The notes under the pieces: generated by a model | The model's input: only the letters and a program-made list of their open reading frames with translations | What the model was told of the DNA's origin: nothing | The model's database searches: none | Position numbers and translations under genes: made by a program | Origin: Candidatus Krumholzibacteriia bacterium | Lineage (GTDB): Bacteria > Krumholzibacteriota > Krumholzibacteriia > G020349025 | Direction of reading: 5' to 3' | DNA length: 64,000 bases | Assembly: GCA_035649275.1 (NCBI GenBank) | Contig: DASRJW010000150.1 | Coordinates: 5,698-69,697, forward strand | Part shown: in pieces, positions 44,634 through 52,863 of the stretch | Layout: every line of letters starts with the position of its first letter | Position numbering within the stretch: the first letter of the stretch is position 1

Positions 44634-45191
44634 CTACCGGAACAGGAGCTTCACGGCCCCCATGGTGGTGTTGGTGGGCTGGGTCTCGTCGCTCGTGATG
44701 GCCATCATGAGTCCCTTGACCAGCAGGCGGACGTAGGCCTGGTTGAACCAGCGGTCCGAAATCCCGGCCGTCTTCGACGGGCCGAAGGTCAGCTCCGCAT
44801 GGTCCGTGGCGGTGACTCCGTTCACCGTGGCCGAGATGTCCACCAGCAGCACGCCGGAGCGGCCCGTGGGCACCACACCCGCCATCCACTCGTTTTTCAC
44901 CTCGTGTCCGGAGAGTGTCACGGTGCGCGTCTCCGTCACCGAGCAGCCCGGAATCGAGGGCACGTTGGCCCGGAGCGTGACCACGCCCGTGGCCTTCTTC
45001 CCGACCAGGCTCTTCAGCGTGGCGGCGAACTTCACCTTTTGTCCCGTGGTGGCGCTGACGAAGTGGCCGGCGGTGTTCGTGCTCTGGTTCTTGATCTCCA
45101 GCTGCACTGCCACGTTCGCCGACGCCACCTTCGCACCCAGAGTGGCCGCGAGTGCCAGCGCCACGAAAACCGATGTCAGCATTGTCTTCAT
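44634..45191 (-). CDS. Small exported protein with A-V-K-L-L-F-R C-terminus
   Basis: 185 residues from ATG 45191, preceded by AGGAAGG, with a signal peptide (cleavage near VASA-NVAV). The mature part is beta-rich and low in aromatic residues (VAVQLEIKNQSTNTAGHFVS, then VTLRANVPSIPGCSVTETRT), like an Ig-type or CARDB-like domain. No catalytic motif is visible and I do not recognise the family. The C-terminus TTMGAVKLLFR resembles that of the Reeler-like protein at 20219 (PSWSAIKNLFR), which suggests a shared sorting or anchoring signal. Monocistronic, ending at a hairpin. Confidence 0.75.
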   Translation of the reverse strand: MKTMLTSVFVALALAATLGAKVASANVAVQLEIKNQSTNTAGHFVSATTGQKVKFAATLKSLVGKKATGVVTLRANVPSIPGCSVTETRTVTLSGHEVKNEWMAGVVPTGRSGVLLVDISATVNGVTATDHAELTFGPSKTAGISDRWFNQAYVRLLVKGLMMAITSDETQPTNTTMGAVKLLFR

Positions 45192-45560
45192 CGCAACCTT
45201 CCTTGGTCCCGTGGCATCACACTGCCGGCAGGTGCCGGGTGCACTACCGCGGAGAGGGCTCGTCTTCGGGGGCTTTCGGACCTGGGAACTGTCGCCGCCC
45301 CAGCCGTTCCTCGGCAGGTGATCGGCCACAGCGAGACCAGGGGCGCAGGAGGTCACGATGCGGGTTCCCAATTGACAATAAGCGTAACCATCGGATGGAT
45401 GGAGCGTCAAGAAACCGGGGGTTCGGCGCGCTCGCGGCACCGTTTTCCGCGCTTTGTGGGCGTCTTCACCAAAATGTGGGGAGCGCGCCTTGGGCCAAAC
45501 TCCCCAAGGGCGCTGGGTTCGTCACGTGACGCTCGGGTCCCGTGCTAGGCACTCGTGACG
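45192..45560. other. Intergenic region between the small exported protein and HMG-CoA lyase genes
   Basis: 369 bases with no supported gene. It holds a bulged hairpin (45485-45494 with 45503-45513). On the minus strand this could end HMG-CoA lyase transcripts; it is followed by a stretch reading ACATTTTGG. The promoter of the small exported protein should lie in the left half. A TCACGTGA palindrome lies at about 45521-45528. Confidence 0.45.
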
Positions 45561-45571
45561 CTAGGCACTCG
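45544..45571. repeat. 12-base direct repeat at the HMG-CoA lyase 3' end
   Basis: GCTAGGCACTCG occurs at 45544-45555 and again at 45560-45571. The second copy includes the stop codon of the HMG-CoA lyase gene. A small tandem duplication is the simplest explanation. Confidence 0.5.
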
Positions 45572-46502
45572 CTGCGGTGCCACCGCGCCGCCGGCGTCGC
45601 GCCGCCACCAAGGCCCGCAGCACCCGCGACGGGAGAGGTACCCCGAGACGCGCCTCGACGAGGAGCGAAGCATCGGCGAGACGTTCCAGGTCCACGCCGG
45701 TCTCGATGCCCATGCCGTGCAGCAGGTAGACCAGATCCTCCGTGGCGACGTTGCCCGTCGCTCCTGGCGCGTAGGGACAGCCGCCGAGACCGCCCGCCGA
45801 GGCATCGAAGACGTGCACCCCGTGGCGGAGCGCCTGCAGCACGTTGGCGGCCGCCATGCCGTAAGTGTCGTGGAAGTGGAGCGCGATGGTTCCCAGCGCG
45901 AAGGCCGGGAGCACGATGTCGAGCACCGTGTCCACCTGTGCTGGCACGGCGACGCCAATGGTGTCACCGAGCGAAACTTCCTGCACGCCCAGCGCGAAGA
46001 GGTCCCGCGTCACCTCGAGGACGCGCTCTGGCGGCACCGGGCCCTCGTAGGGGCAGCCGAAACATGTGGAGACGTAGCCGCGCACGCGCAACCCCGCCTC
46101 GCGCGCCCGGCGCACCACGGGCTGGAAGCGTTGCAGCGACTCGGCGATGCTGGCCTGAATGTTCTTGCGGTTGAACGTCTCGCTCGCGGCGGTGAAGACG
46201 GCGATCTCTTCCACCCCGCAGGCGAGCGCCGCGTCGAGACCGCGTTCGTTGGGGACGAGGGCGGGGTAGCGGACGCCGGGACGGCGCACGAGCTGCCGGT
46301 ACACCTCGTCGCTGTCCGCCATCTGCGGCACGGCCCGAGGCTGCACGAAGGCTCCCGCCTCCACCACGGTGAGCCCGGCTGCCGCCAGCGCCTCGACGAA
46401 CCGCGCTTTGAACGGCGCGTCCAGGGCGGTATCGATGTTCTGCAGGCCGTCCCGCGGCCCCACCTCGACCAGCGTTACGCGTCCAGGCAAACCGGTGCTC
46501 AT
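45561..46502 (-). CDS. mvaB: Hydroxymethylglutaryl-CoA lyase
   Basis: 313 residues, a DRE-TIM metallolyase that splits HMG-CoA to acetyl-CoA and acetoacetate, as in leucine degradation. The substrate motif EVGPRDGLQN (about 13-22), EAGAFVQP, LVPNERGLDAAL, F-T-A-A-S-E-T-F-N-R-K-N-I, the GYVSTCFGCPYEG segment, LHFHDTYGMA metal site and the catalytic loop cysteine in GGLGGCPYAPGATGN are all present. GGAAGG lies just before the ATG. No other leucine-degradation gene is adjacent. It ends in an Arg-rich tail. Confidence 0.93.
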   Translation of the reverse strand: MSTGLPGRVTLVEVGPRDGLQNIDTALDAPFKARFVEALAAAGLTVVEAGAFVQPRAVPQMADSDEVYRQLVRRPGVRYPALVPNERGLDAALACGVEEIAVFTAASETFNRKNIQASIAESLQRFQPVVRRAREAGLRVRGYVSTCFGCPYEGPVPPERVLEVTRDLFALGVQEVSLGDTIGVAVPAQVDTVLDIVLPAFALGTIALHFHDTYGMAAANVLQALRHGVHVFDASAGGLGGCPYAPGATGNVATEDLVYLLHGMGIETGVDLERLADASLLVEARLGVPLPSRVLRALVAARRRRRGGTAASA

Positions 46503-46867
46503 ACCTTCCTTTCTTCTAAACGTCTATCTTAGCAGTCTCTTCGCCGCCTCGACCGAAGCCCCCAGAACTCTAGCGCCGCGCAAAACCTTCGCGTTTCCTA
46601 CAGGTTTCCCCTAAGGAGGTGAAACCGTTTCTCCGGCGCAAGAGCTGCCGCCACACAAGGCCTGGCCCACGCAGGCGCTTTCTGCACGGGCACCGCCGCG
46701 ACGCTGCCGGCGCTGGCGAAAACCGGGTTTCGATCGCACCTAGGAGTGCGCTATGCTGTTGGCAGTCGGCGCGGGCGATCCTCCCGCGGATCCCTGCGCG
46801 GTGCAGATTCTCTCTTTCACCATTCTCTCCGCCGCTCGAGAAACAGCACGCGATTGGAGCCGAAGGC
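46503..46867. other. Divergent intergenic region, HMG-CoA lyase / beta-propeller cytochrome
   Basis: 365 bases. Around 46590-46626 it contains an exact AAGGAGGTGA match to the ribosomal anti-Shine-Dalgarno sequence (46613-46622), flanked by the inverted pair GGTTTC/GAAACC (46603-46608, 46621-46626), with no start codon at a useful distance. A leader peptide, structured RNA or chance match are all possible. I could not fit it to a known riboswitch. Confidence 0.45.
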
Positions 46868-49606
46868 ATGCGCCCGCTTCCTCGGATCGCCTTGAGCTTC
46901 CTCCTGGTTTCCAGTCTGACGAGCCCGACCCTGGCGGCGTTCGTCAATTTCGAGAGCCAGCACGTCCACCCGCTCGCTCTCGCTGCCGACGGCAACCGGC
47001 TGTTCGCCGTCAACACCCCCGACAACCGCCTGGCGGTGTTCGATCTCTCCGCTGGGGGCGCGACCCTGGCCTTCGAGGTCCCCGTGGGGCTCGAGCCCGT
47101 CGGTGTGGCAGTGCTGGACGCCACCCACGTTTGGGTGGCAAATCACGTTTCCGACTCGGTGAGCATCGTGGATCTCGCGGCCCGCAACGTGGTGGCCACG
47201 CTCAGCGTGGGCGACGAGCCCACGGACATCGTCTTCGCCGGCTCGCCGCGGCGTGCTTTCGTCTGCGTCTCGCAAGAGGACGCCATCAAGATCTACGATC
47301 CCGCCAACCTGGCGACGCCGCCGGTCGTCGTTCCCCTCTTCGGCAACGATCCGCGGGCGCTCGCGGTGAGCCCCGATGGCGGCACGGTCTACGCCGGCAT
47401 CTTCGCCAGCGGCAACCAGACCACCGTCGCCGGCGAGGACGACGTGGTGGCCCACGGCGGCCTGCCGAGCCCGAACCCGCCGGGGCGGCCCAACGTCGGC
47501 CTGGTGTTGCGCTGGCTGAACGGCGCCTGGCGGGACGAGCTCAATAGGAGCTTCAGCGACACCCACCCGTACACCCTGCCCGACCACGATGTCGCCGTCC
47601 TCGACGCCAACGCCGCGGTGCCCGTGCCCACCTACATCGACCACTTGGGCACGATCCTCTTCGATCTCGGCGTGCACCCGGTGACCGGAGCGGTCTGGGT
47701 GACGAATACCGACGCCCTGAACCACATTCGCTTCGAGCCCAACCTGCGCGGCCGCTTCCTCCGCACCCGCGTCGCCATCGTCGACCCCGCGGCGCCGTCG
47801 AGCCCGACCCTCGTGGACCTGAACCCGCACATCAATTACGCCGTCACCCCGGGGCCGCAGTCGGAGATCGACCAGAGCCTGTCGCAGCCCGGCGCTCTCG
47901 TCTTCAGCGCCGATGGCGCCCTCGTCTACGTCGCCGCCTTGGGCTCCGCCAAGGTGGGCGTTCTCAACGCCACCGGTCAGGTCATGGCGCGCATCGACGT
48001 CAACGAAGGCCCGAGCGGCCTCGCCCTCGACGAGGTCCGCCACCGTCTCTACGTGCTGCATCGCTTCACCAACTCCCTCTCGGTGGTGAACACGGACACG
48101 CGCCAAGTGCTCTCCACCGTGGCGCTCTTCGATCCGAGCCCGTCGGTGATCAAAAACGGGCGCCGCTTCCTCTACGACGGCCGTCTCTCTTCCGGCCACG
48201 GCGATCTCGCCTGCGCTTCCTGCCATGCGGGTAGCGACATGGATCACCTCGCCTGGGATCTCGGCGACCCGAACGGCTCCTCGCAGCCCCCGCCGCAAAA
48301 CCAGCTCGATCCGCTGCTCACCAACTTCCATCCCATGAAGGGTCCGATGACCACGCAGACGCTGCGCGGTTTGAACGGCACCGAGCCCTTGCACTGGCGG
48401 GGCGACCGGGCCGGCTTCGCCGATTTCAACGGCGCCTTCATCAGCCTCATGGGCAGGAACGCGCAGCTGTCCGCCGGCGACATGCAGTCGTTCACCAACT
48501 TCATCATGACCGTCCAGGACCCGCCGAACCCGAACCAGAACTTGGACCGCTCCTTCCCCAATCCCGCGGTGGGCCCGAGCCCCCAGCGCGGCCACGATCT
48601 CTTCGTGGGGGCTCCTCTCGACGGACCCTTCCGCTGTGCCGACTGCCACGCTCTGCCGACGGGAACGAACGGGCAGCTGGTGAACCGGTTCGCCCTGCAA
48701 GAATCGCAGGACATGAAGATCCCGCAGCTGCGCAACCTCTACGAGAAAACCGGTTTCACCGGCACGCCGGGGGAGAAGAAGCGCGGCTTCGGCTTCATCC
48801 ACGATGGCTCGAGCCCGACGCTCTTCGACTTCCTGCAGTTCCCGGGCTTCAGCTTCGCCAACGACACCGCCCGGCGCGACATGGAAGCGTTCCTCCTCGC
48901 CTTCGACACCGGCATGGCGCCGTCGGTGGGCGCGCAGCGCAGCGTCGACGTGACCACGAAGAACAGCAGCGATTTCAACGCCTGGCTGCAGACGATGCTG
49001 GGACAGGTCGGGCTCGGGAACTGCGACGTCGTCGTGAAGGGGCTGCGCGGCGGCTTCCAGCGTGGTTGGTTCTACGAAGGCAACGGCTTCTTCCGCCCCG
49101 ATCACAGCGCCGAGCACTCGCTCTCCACCCAGGACCTCCTGGCCCTCGTGGTGCCCGGCACGAGCTTCACCTTCACGGGTGTGCCGTCGGGCAGCGGCAC
49201 GCGCATCGGCATCGATCGCGACGAGGACGGTTTCCCCGACCGCACGGAGATCGCCGCCGGTTCGGATCCCGCCAATGCCAGCTCGCAGCCCACGGTCACA
49301 GCGACGGGCCCGTCGCCCTCCGAGGGCTCGCAACAGCGCTTGAGCAGTTGGCCCAATCCGGCACCCGCCTCGGGCGCCACCATTTCCTTCGCTCTCGACG
49401 CCCGCGGCCCGGTGCAGGTGCGGGTGTTCGACGCCAGCGGCCGGCTGGTGACGACGCTTCTCGACGGCATGGCCGGTCCCGGGGAAATGCGCTTGCGCTG
49501 GGATGGCACCGATCGCCGCGGCAACACCGTGGCCTCAGGGGTGTACTTCTACCGCGTGGACGAGGTCGCCCGCCGGCGCTCGAATTCGCTGCTGCTCGTG
49601 CGCTGA
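46868..49606 (+). CDS. Exported beta-propeller di-haem cytochrome c with FlgD-like C-terminus
   Basis: 912 residues from ATG 46868 with a signal peptide (SFLLVSSLTSPTLAA). Residues about 25-430 are YVTN/SMP-30-like propeller repeats (PVGVAVLDATHVWVANHVSD, AVSPDGGTVYAG, SIVDLAARNVV). A cytochrome region follows with two CxxCH sites (CASCHAG and CADCHAL) and the MTTQTLRGL and D-G-S-S-P-T-L-F segments seen in di-haem peroxidase/MauG-like proteins. An EF-hand-like DRDEDGFPDRTE loop precedes the final FlgD-like domain (VQVRVFDASGRLV, SGVYFY), which ends LLLVR. It is probably surface or extracellular and redox-active; substrate unknown. Confidence 0.83.
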   Translation: MRPLPRIALSFLLVSSLTSPTLAAFVNFESQHVHPLALAADGNRLFAVNTPDNRLAVFDLSAGGATLAFEVPVGLEPVGVAVLDATHVWVANHVSDSVSIVDLAARNVVATLSVGDEPTDIVFAGSPRRAFVCVSQEDAIKIYDPANLATPPVVVPLFGNDPRALAVSPDGGTVYAGIFASGNQTTVAGEDDVVAHGGLPSPNPPGRPNVGLVLRWLNGAWRDELNRSFSDTHPYTLPDHDVAVLDANAAVPVPTYIDHLGTILFDLGVHPVTGAVWVTNTDALNHIRFEPNLRGRFLRTRVAIVDPAAPSSPTLVDLNPHINYAVTPGPQSEIDQSLSQPGALVFSADGALVYVAALGSAKVGVLNATGQVMARIDVNEGPSGLALDEVRHRLYVLHRFTNSLSVVNTDTRQVLSTVALFDPSPSVIKNGRRFLYDGRLSSGHGDLACASCHAGSDMDHLAWDLGDPNGSSQPPPQNQLDPLLTNFHPMKGPMTTQTLRGLNGTEPLHWRGDRAGFADFNGAFISLMGRNAQLSAGDMQSFTNFIMTVQDPPNPNQNLDRSFPNPAVGPSPQRGHDLFVGAPLDGPFRCADCHALPTGTNGQLVNRFALQESQDMKIPQLRNLYEKTGFTGTPGEKKRGFGFIHDGSSPTLFDFLQFPGFSFANDTARRDMEAFLLAFDTGMAPSVGAQRSVDVTTKNSSDFNAWLQTMLGQVGLGNCDVVVKGLRGGFQRGWFYEGNGFFRPDHSAEHSLSTQDLLALVVPGTSFTFTGVPSGSGTRIGIDRDEDGFPDRTEIAAGSDPANASSQPTVTATGPSPSEGSQQRLSSWPNPAPASGATISFALDARGPVQVRVFDASGRLVTTLLDGMAGPGEMRLRWDGTDRRGNTVASGVYFYRVDEVARRRSNSLLLVR

Positions 49607-49627
49607 GGCTCGAGCTCGGAGATGAAA

Positions 49628-51043
49628 CTACTCCAGCTCGAAAGCAACGAACTGCAACAGGCCGTTGCGCTCCACCTGGAGCGCAACGGCTGCTAAGGGC
49701 TTCAAGGCCGCGAGCTTCTGCCGCAGCTCCTGCAGCGTGCGCACCGGCTGGCCATTGATCTGGTGGATCACGTCCCCCGGCAGGAGGCCGAGATCCAGGT
49801 AGGGCGCATCCGCAGCCCGGCTGACGACGACGACGCCTTGGGTCTGCCGCAACCCCTCCAGGTGCGCCGCCACTTCCGGCGTGATGTCGAGGCCCAGGAT
49901 CCCGAGCTGCGTCACCACGTGGGTGTCGGGATGCACGAGCGGCAGGAGCTCGCCGGCGACATCGCGCCGCTCGACGATCCCCACCTGCACGCGCCGCGTC
50001 TCCCCGCCGCGCAAGTATTCGAGCGTCGCGCTCTGCCCGCTGCGCAGGCGGTAGAGGTTCACGTCGAACTGCCGCCCGTTCTCCATCGGCTTGCCTTCCA
50101 CGCTCACGACCACGTCGCCCACCTTGAGCCCCGCCTTCTCCGCCGGGCTCCCGGGCAGCACGTCCCCCAGGATCACGCCCCAGTCCCGCTGCAGCCCCAG
50201 CGCCGCCGCCATGGTCGGGGTCAGCGTCTGCGCCTGCACGCCGATGCTGCCGCGGCGCACCGTGCCGGAAGCGCGCAGCTGCTCGAAGACGTTGCGCACG
50301 ATGTTGCTCGGCGCGGCGAAACCGATGCCCTCGCTGCCACCGGAACGGGAGAGGATGAGGGTGTTGATGCCGATGACCCGGCCTTCCGCGTCCACCAGCG
50401 GACCGCCGCTGTTGCCCGGGTTGATCGGGGCGTCGGTCTGCAGGTAGATCATCGGATCCTCGTCGCGCAGCTGCCGCGCCACCGAGCTCACCACGCCGAC
50501 GGTGACGGAATTCTGCAGCCCCAACGGGCTGCCGAAAGCGAAGACCAGCTGGCCGGCACGGACGCTGTCCGAATCGGCGAGCTCCAGGGCGAGCAAGTCC
50601 GTCCGCGGCACCTTCAACACCGCCAGGTCCGTTTCCGTGTCGATGCCGACAATTTGCGCCCCCAGCATCTCGCCCGCGGCGGAGAGGATCGAGCGCGGCG
50701 CCGCGGGCCCCTTGCTGGCGGTGGCGAGGCGCACCTGCACCCGCCGCGCTCCGCTGACCACATGGGCGTTGGTAACAATGTATCCATCCTTGCCCAGGAT
50801 GACGCCGGAACCGGTGCTGCGCTGCAGCGAAAGCAGGTCGCCGGTGGCCTCGACGATGCCGCCGCGCCCGCTGTAGCCGCTCACGAACACCTGCACCACC
50901 GCCGGCCGCACCGCCTCCGCCAAGGTCTCGATGGAATGGCTGAAGCGGACGAGGTCGAGCCCGGTGGGCTCCCCGCGGGCGAGGCCCGCGCTGGCGGCGA
51001 GGCCGAGGAGCAGGACGAGTGCGCGGCGATGTTGCATAGACAT
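49628..51043 (-). CDS. degP: HtrA/DegP-family periplasmic serine protease
   Basis: 471 residues with a signal peptide (LVLLLGLAASAGLARG). The trypsin-like domain has His in IVTNAHVVSG, Asp in TETDLAVLKV and Ser in NPGNSGGPLVD. Two PDZ domains follow (about 270-360 with GVILGDVLPGSPAEKAGLKVGD, and about 375-470 with DLGLLPGDVIHQINGQPV). It degrades or refolds damaged envelope proteins. Length is typical of DegP/DegQ. It converges with the propeller cytochrome gene (21-base gap) and is divergent from the zinc-knuckle regulator gene across a long spacer. Confidence 0.93.
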   Translation of the reverse strand: MSMQHRRALVLLLGLAASAGLARGEPTGLDLVRFSHSIETLAEAVRPAVVQVFVSGYSGRGGIVEATGDLLSLQRSTGSGVILGKDGYIVTNAHVVSGARRVQVRLATASKGPAAPRSILSAAGEMLGAQIVGIDTETDLAVLKVPRTDLLALELADSDSVRAGQLVFAFGSPLGLQNSVTVGVVSSVARQLRDEDPMIYLQTDAPINPGNSGGPLVDAEGRVIGINTLILSRSGGSEGIGFAAPSNIVRNVFEQLRASGTVRRGSIGVQAQTLTPTMAAALGLQRDWGVILGDVLPGSPAEKAGLKVGDVVVSVEGKPMENGRQFDVNLYRLRSGQSATLEYLRGGETRRVQVGIVERRDVAGELLPLVHPDTHVVTQLGILGLDITPEVAAHLEGLRQTQGVVVVSRAADAPYLDLGLLPGDVIHQINGQPVRTLQELRQKLAALKPLAAVALQVERNGLLQFVAFELE

Positions 51044-51620
51044 GCAGACTTCCCCGGCGCCGCTGCTGGCGCCGCGCTGCGGTGGAAACGTCGTGTGCTG
51101 CCGCTGTCGCCACCGGCAGCAGAGACGGTGTCATCCGTCACCGTAACGCCGACCGTGAGACGCGGGCGCGCCTGGGGCGCGCCCTGAGGGAGGATGGACC
51201 GGAAGCGCAGCCACGGCAAGGCGCTGCCTTTTCGGGCCTTCTGCCCCGCCGGCGGCCGCCCTGGAGGCTCCCCCGGCCCGATTGATCAGGGGTTACCAGG
51301 AAATTCATTTTTCTGCTGGCGCTCCCCGCTGCTTCTGCTATCATCTCCGTGGGACTTTACCTTTCCAGTTCGTGAGCGCCGCGGCAGCCGCCGCGCGCAT
51401 CGTCTCGCCCAAGACATGCGTAACTCAAGGGGTGCAGGGCTGCGGAAGGGACTTGCGTTGGGTTGCGGAGGGCGACTAGAGTGGCGCGTCGAAGTGGCCG
51501 CTCTCTGCGAGTGGACTCTTTTTTGCAACTCCTAGCGTTGTGAACCACAAGTGCTGCAGTGCTCGTGCGTACTCCGGTACATGGACACGCCCGCGCTGCG
51601 ACAAACAGGGGTGATCGGCC
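51044..51620. other. Long spacer upstream of the zinc-knuckle protein gene
   Basis: 577 bases with no supported gene. It contains a GCTATCAT box at 51337-51344 and is locally less GC-rich. Just before its end, AGGGGTGATC (51607-51616) nearly matches the full anti-Shine-Dalgarno complement, 4 bases before an in-frame ATT. Confidence 0.5.
51337..51344 (+). promoter_or_regulatory. GCTATCAT box upstream of the zinc-knuckle protein gene
   Basis: Same GCTATNAT pattern as upstream of five other genes in this window. It would give a long 5' leader of about 270 bases. Confidence 0.3.
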
Positions 51621-51677
51621 ATTCCGAAGCGACCTCGTCCAACCAAGCCACAGAGCAGAACGGCGCCCGTTCCCGCA

Positions 51678-52814
51678 GTGCAGGAAGCGCAAAGGCAGGA
51701 GAAACTCGCGGCCGCCATGGGAGCCGCCCTGGAGAAAGCGCTCGAACCGCTGCGCCGTGATCTGGCGGCGATGCATGCCACCTGGCGTCAAGTGGCGGAA
51801 GCCGTGGCCTCCGGTCGCACCGGCGTGGACGGCAGCCCTTCGCGCCGCACTCTGGCAGCCGTGGTCGAGGTGCCGCAGCGCCGGGAAGTCATGGCCCCGT
51901 CGAGCTCGCCAGACGAAACTTGCTTGGTACCGCAGTGCGCTGCACCGGTGCTGGCAAAACAGCTCTGCGAGACGCATTACCGCATCATGCGGCGCACCGT
52001 CGCCGCCGGCGGTGAATTCGATCCCGAGGCGCAGCGTCCGGCCCGCGCCCGCGCGGTGAGCAAGGTCTGCCACGAAGCGGGTTGCAGCGAAGCCCATTAC
52101 GCCAAGGGCTTGTGTCGTCGCCACTACATGGCGGTGCGCTCACGCATCCGCGCCGCCGAACGCCACGGGCACCCGCTGGGCGAGGACGAGTTCGAGCCCA
52201 ATATGGAGTTGGAGCCGGAGGAAACGCCGGATCTAGAGGAAGAGGAGAGCGGGCCCCCGATGCCGTTGCGCGGCAATGGCGGCACCGATCGCGGCCTCGC
52301 CATCCCGTTGTTCCAGGAATCCACACCACGGCCCTTCTCGCCGAAGGAAGCCCTGCCCACGGCGGAGATGGTGTCCCGCGTGGTGGCGCAGTATCGCGGC
52401 GGGCTCGACCGGGTCGCCGAAGTTCTCGGGCGCAACAAGCGCACCTTGATGGAGCTGCTCGACCAGCTCGATCTCATGCCCCACGTGACGCGCATACGCA
52501 AGGAAGAGCGCCAGCGCATCGAGACCGCAACCCTGCGCGAACGCCTCGATGACCTGCTCTTCCGCGAGAAGCTGCTCGAAGACCTCGGTTGTCTCAAGGA
52601 AGTGGATGATCGCGCTCGCTTCGAGGTGAAGATGCGCTGCGCCAGTCTGGCCAAGGACAGCGAGACCATCGAAGACGTGCTGTATCGGCTGGCCAGCGAG
52701 CTGCATCTCGACGACGGCGGCATGAAGCGCCTCGTCTGGCGCTACGATCTGCGCCGCTATTTGCGCGGTCTGAAGCTCAAGCCGGCTGCCCCACAGGCGC
52801 GCACCCGCGTCTGA
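51678..52814 (+). CDS. Predicted DNA-binding regulator with two zinc knuckles and a Fis-like helix-turn-helix
   Basis: 378 residues from GTG 51678. An in-frame ATT at 51621, preceded by a near-perfect Shine-Dalgarno, would add 19 basic residues (PKRPRPTKPQSR) and may be the real start. An N-terminal helical, coiled-coil-prone stretch is followed by two copies of C-x4-C-x9-C-x2-H-Y (from residues 82 and 131), likely zinc-binding. A long acidic linker (EFEPNMELEPEETPDLEEEE) leads to a Fis-like helix-turn-helix near 225-265 (VVAQYRGGLDRVAEVLGRNKR) and a helical C-terminus rich in Arg. No receiver or AAA domain. I do not recognise a named family; DNA or RNA binding is inference. Confidence 0.72.
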   Translation: MQEAQRQEKLAAAMGAALEKALEPLRRDLAAMHATWRQVAEAVASGRTGVDGSPSRRTLAAVVEVPQRREVMAPSSSPDETCLVPQCAAPVLAKQLCETHYRIMRRTVAAGGEFDPEAQRPARARAVSKVCHEAGCSEAHYAKGLCRRHYMAVRSRIRAAERHGHPLGEDEFEPNMELEPEETPDLEEEESGPPMPLRGNGGTDRGLAIPLFQESTPRPFSPKEALPTAEMVSRVVAQYRGGLDRVAEVLGRNKRTLMELLDQLDLMPHVTRIRKEERQRIETATLRERLDDLLFREKLLEDLGCLKEVDDRARFEVKMRCASLAKDSETIEDVLYRLASELHLDDGGMKRLVWRYDLRRYLRGLKLKPAAPQARTRV

Positions 52815-52863
52815 ACCGCGTCCGCCGCATTCCTCCCCCATGACGGAGCGAGCGGAGGTGTTC

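Noticed and set aside
46627-46867. Cyclic-di-GMP or cobalamin riboswitch upstream of the propeller cytochrome
   Set aside because: Such riboswitches often precede cytochrome genes, but I could not align the conserved core segments of either class to this leader.
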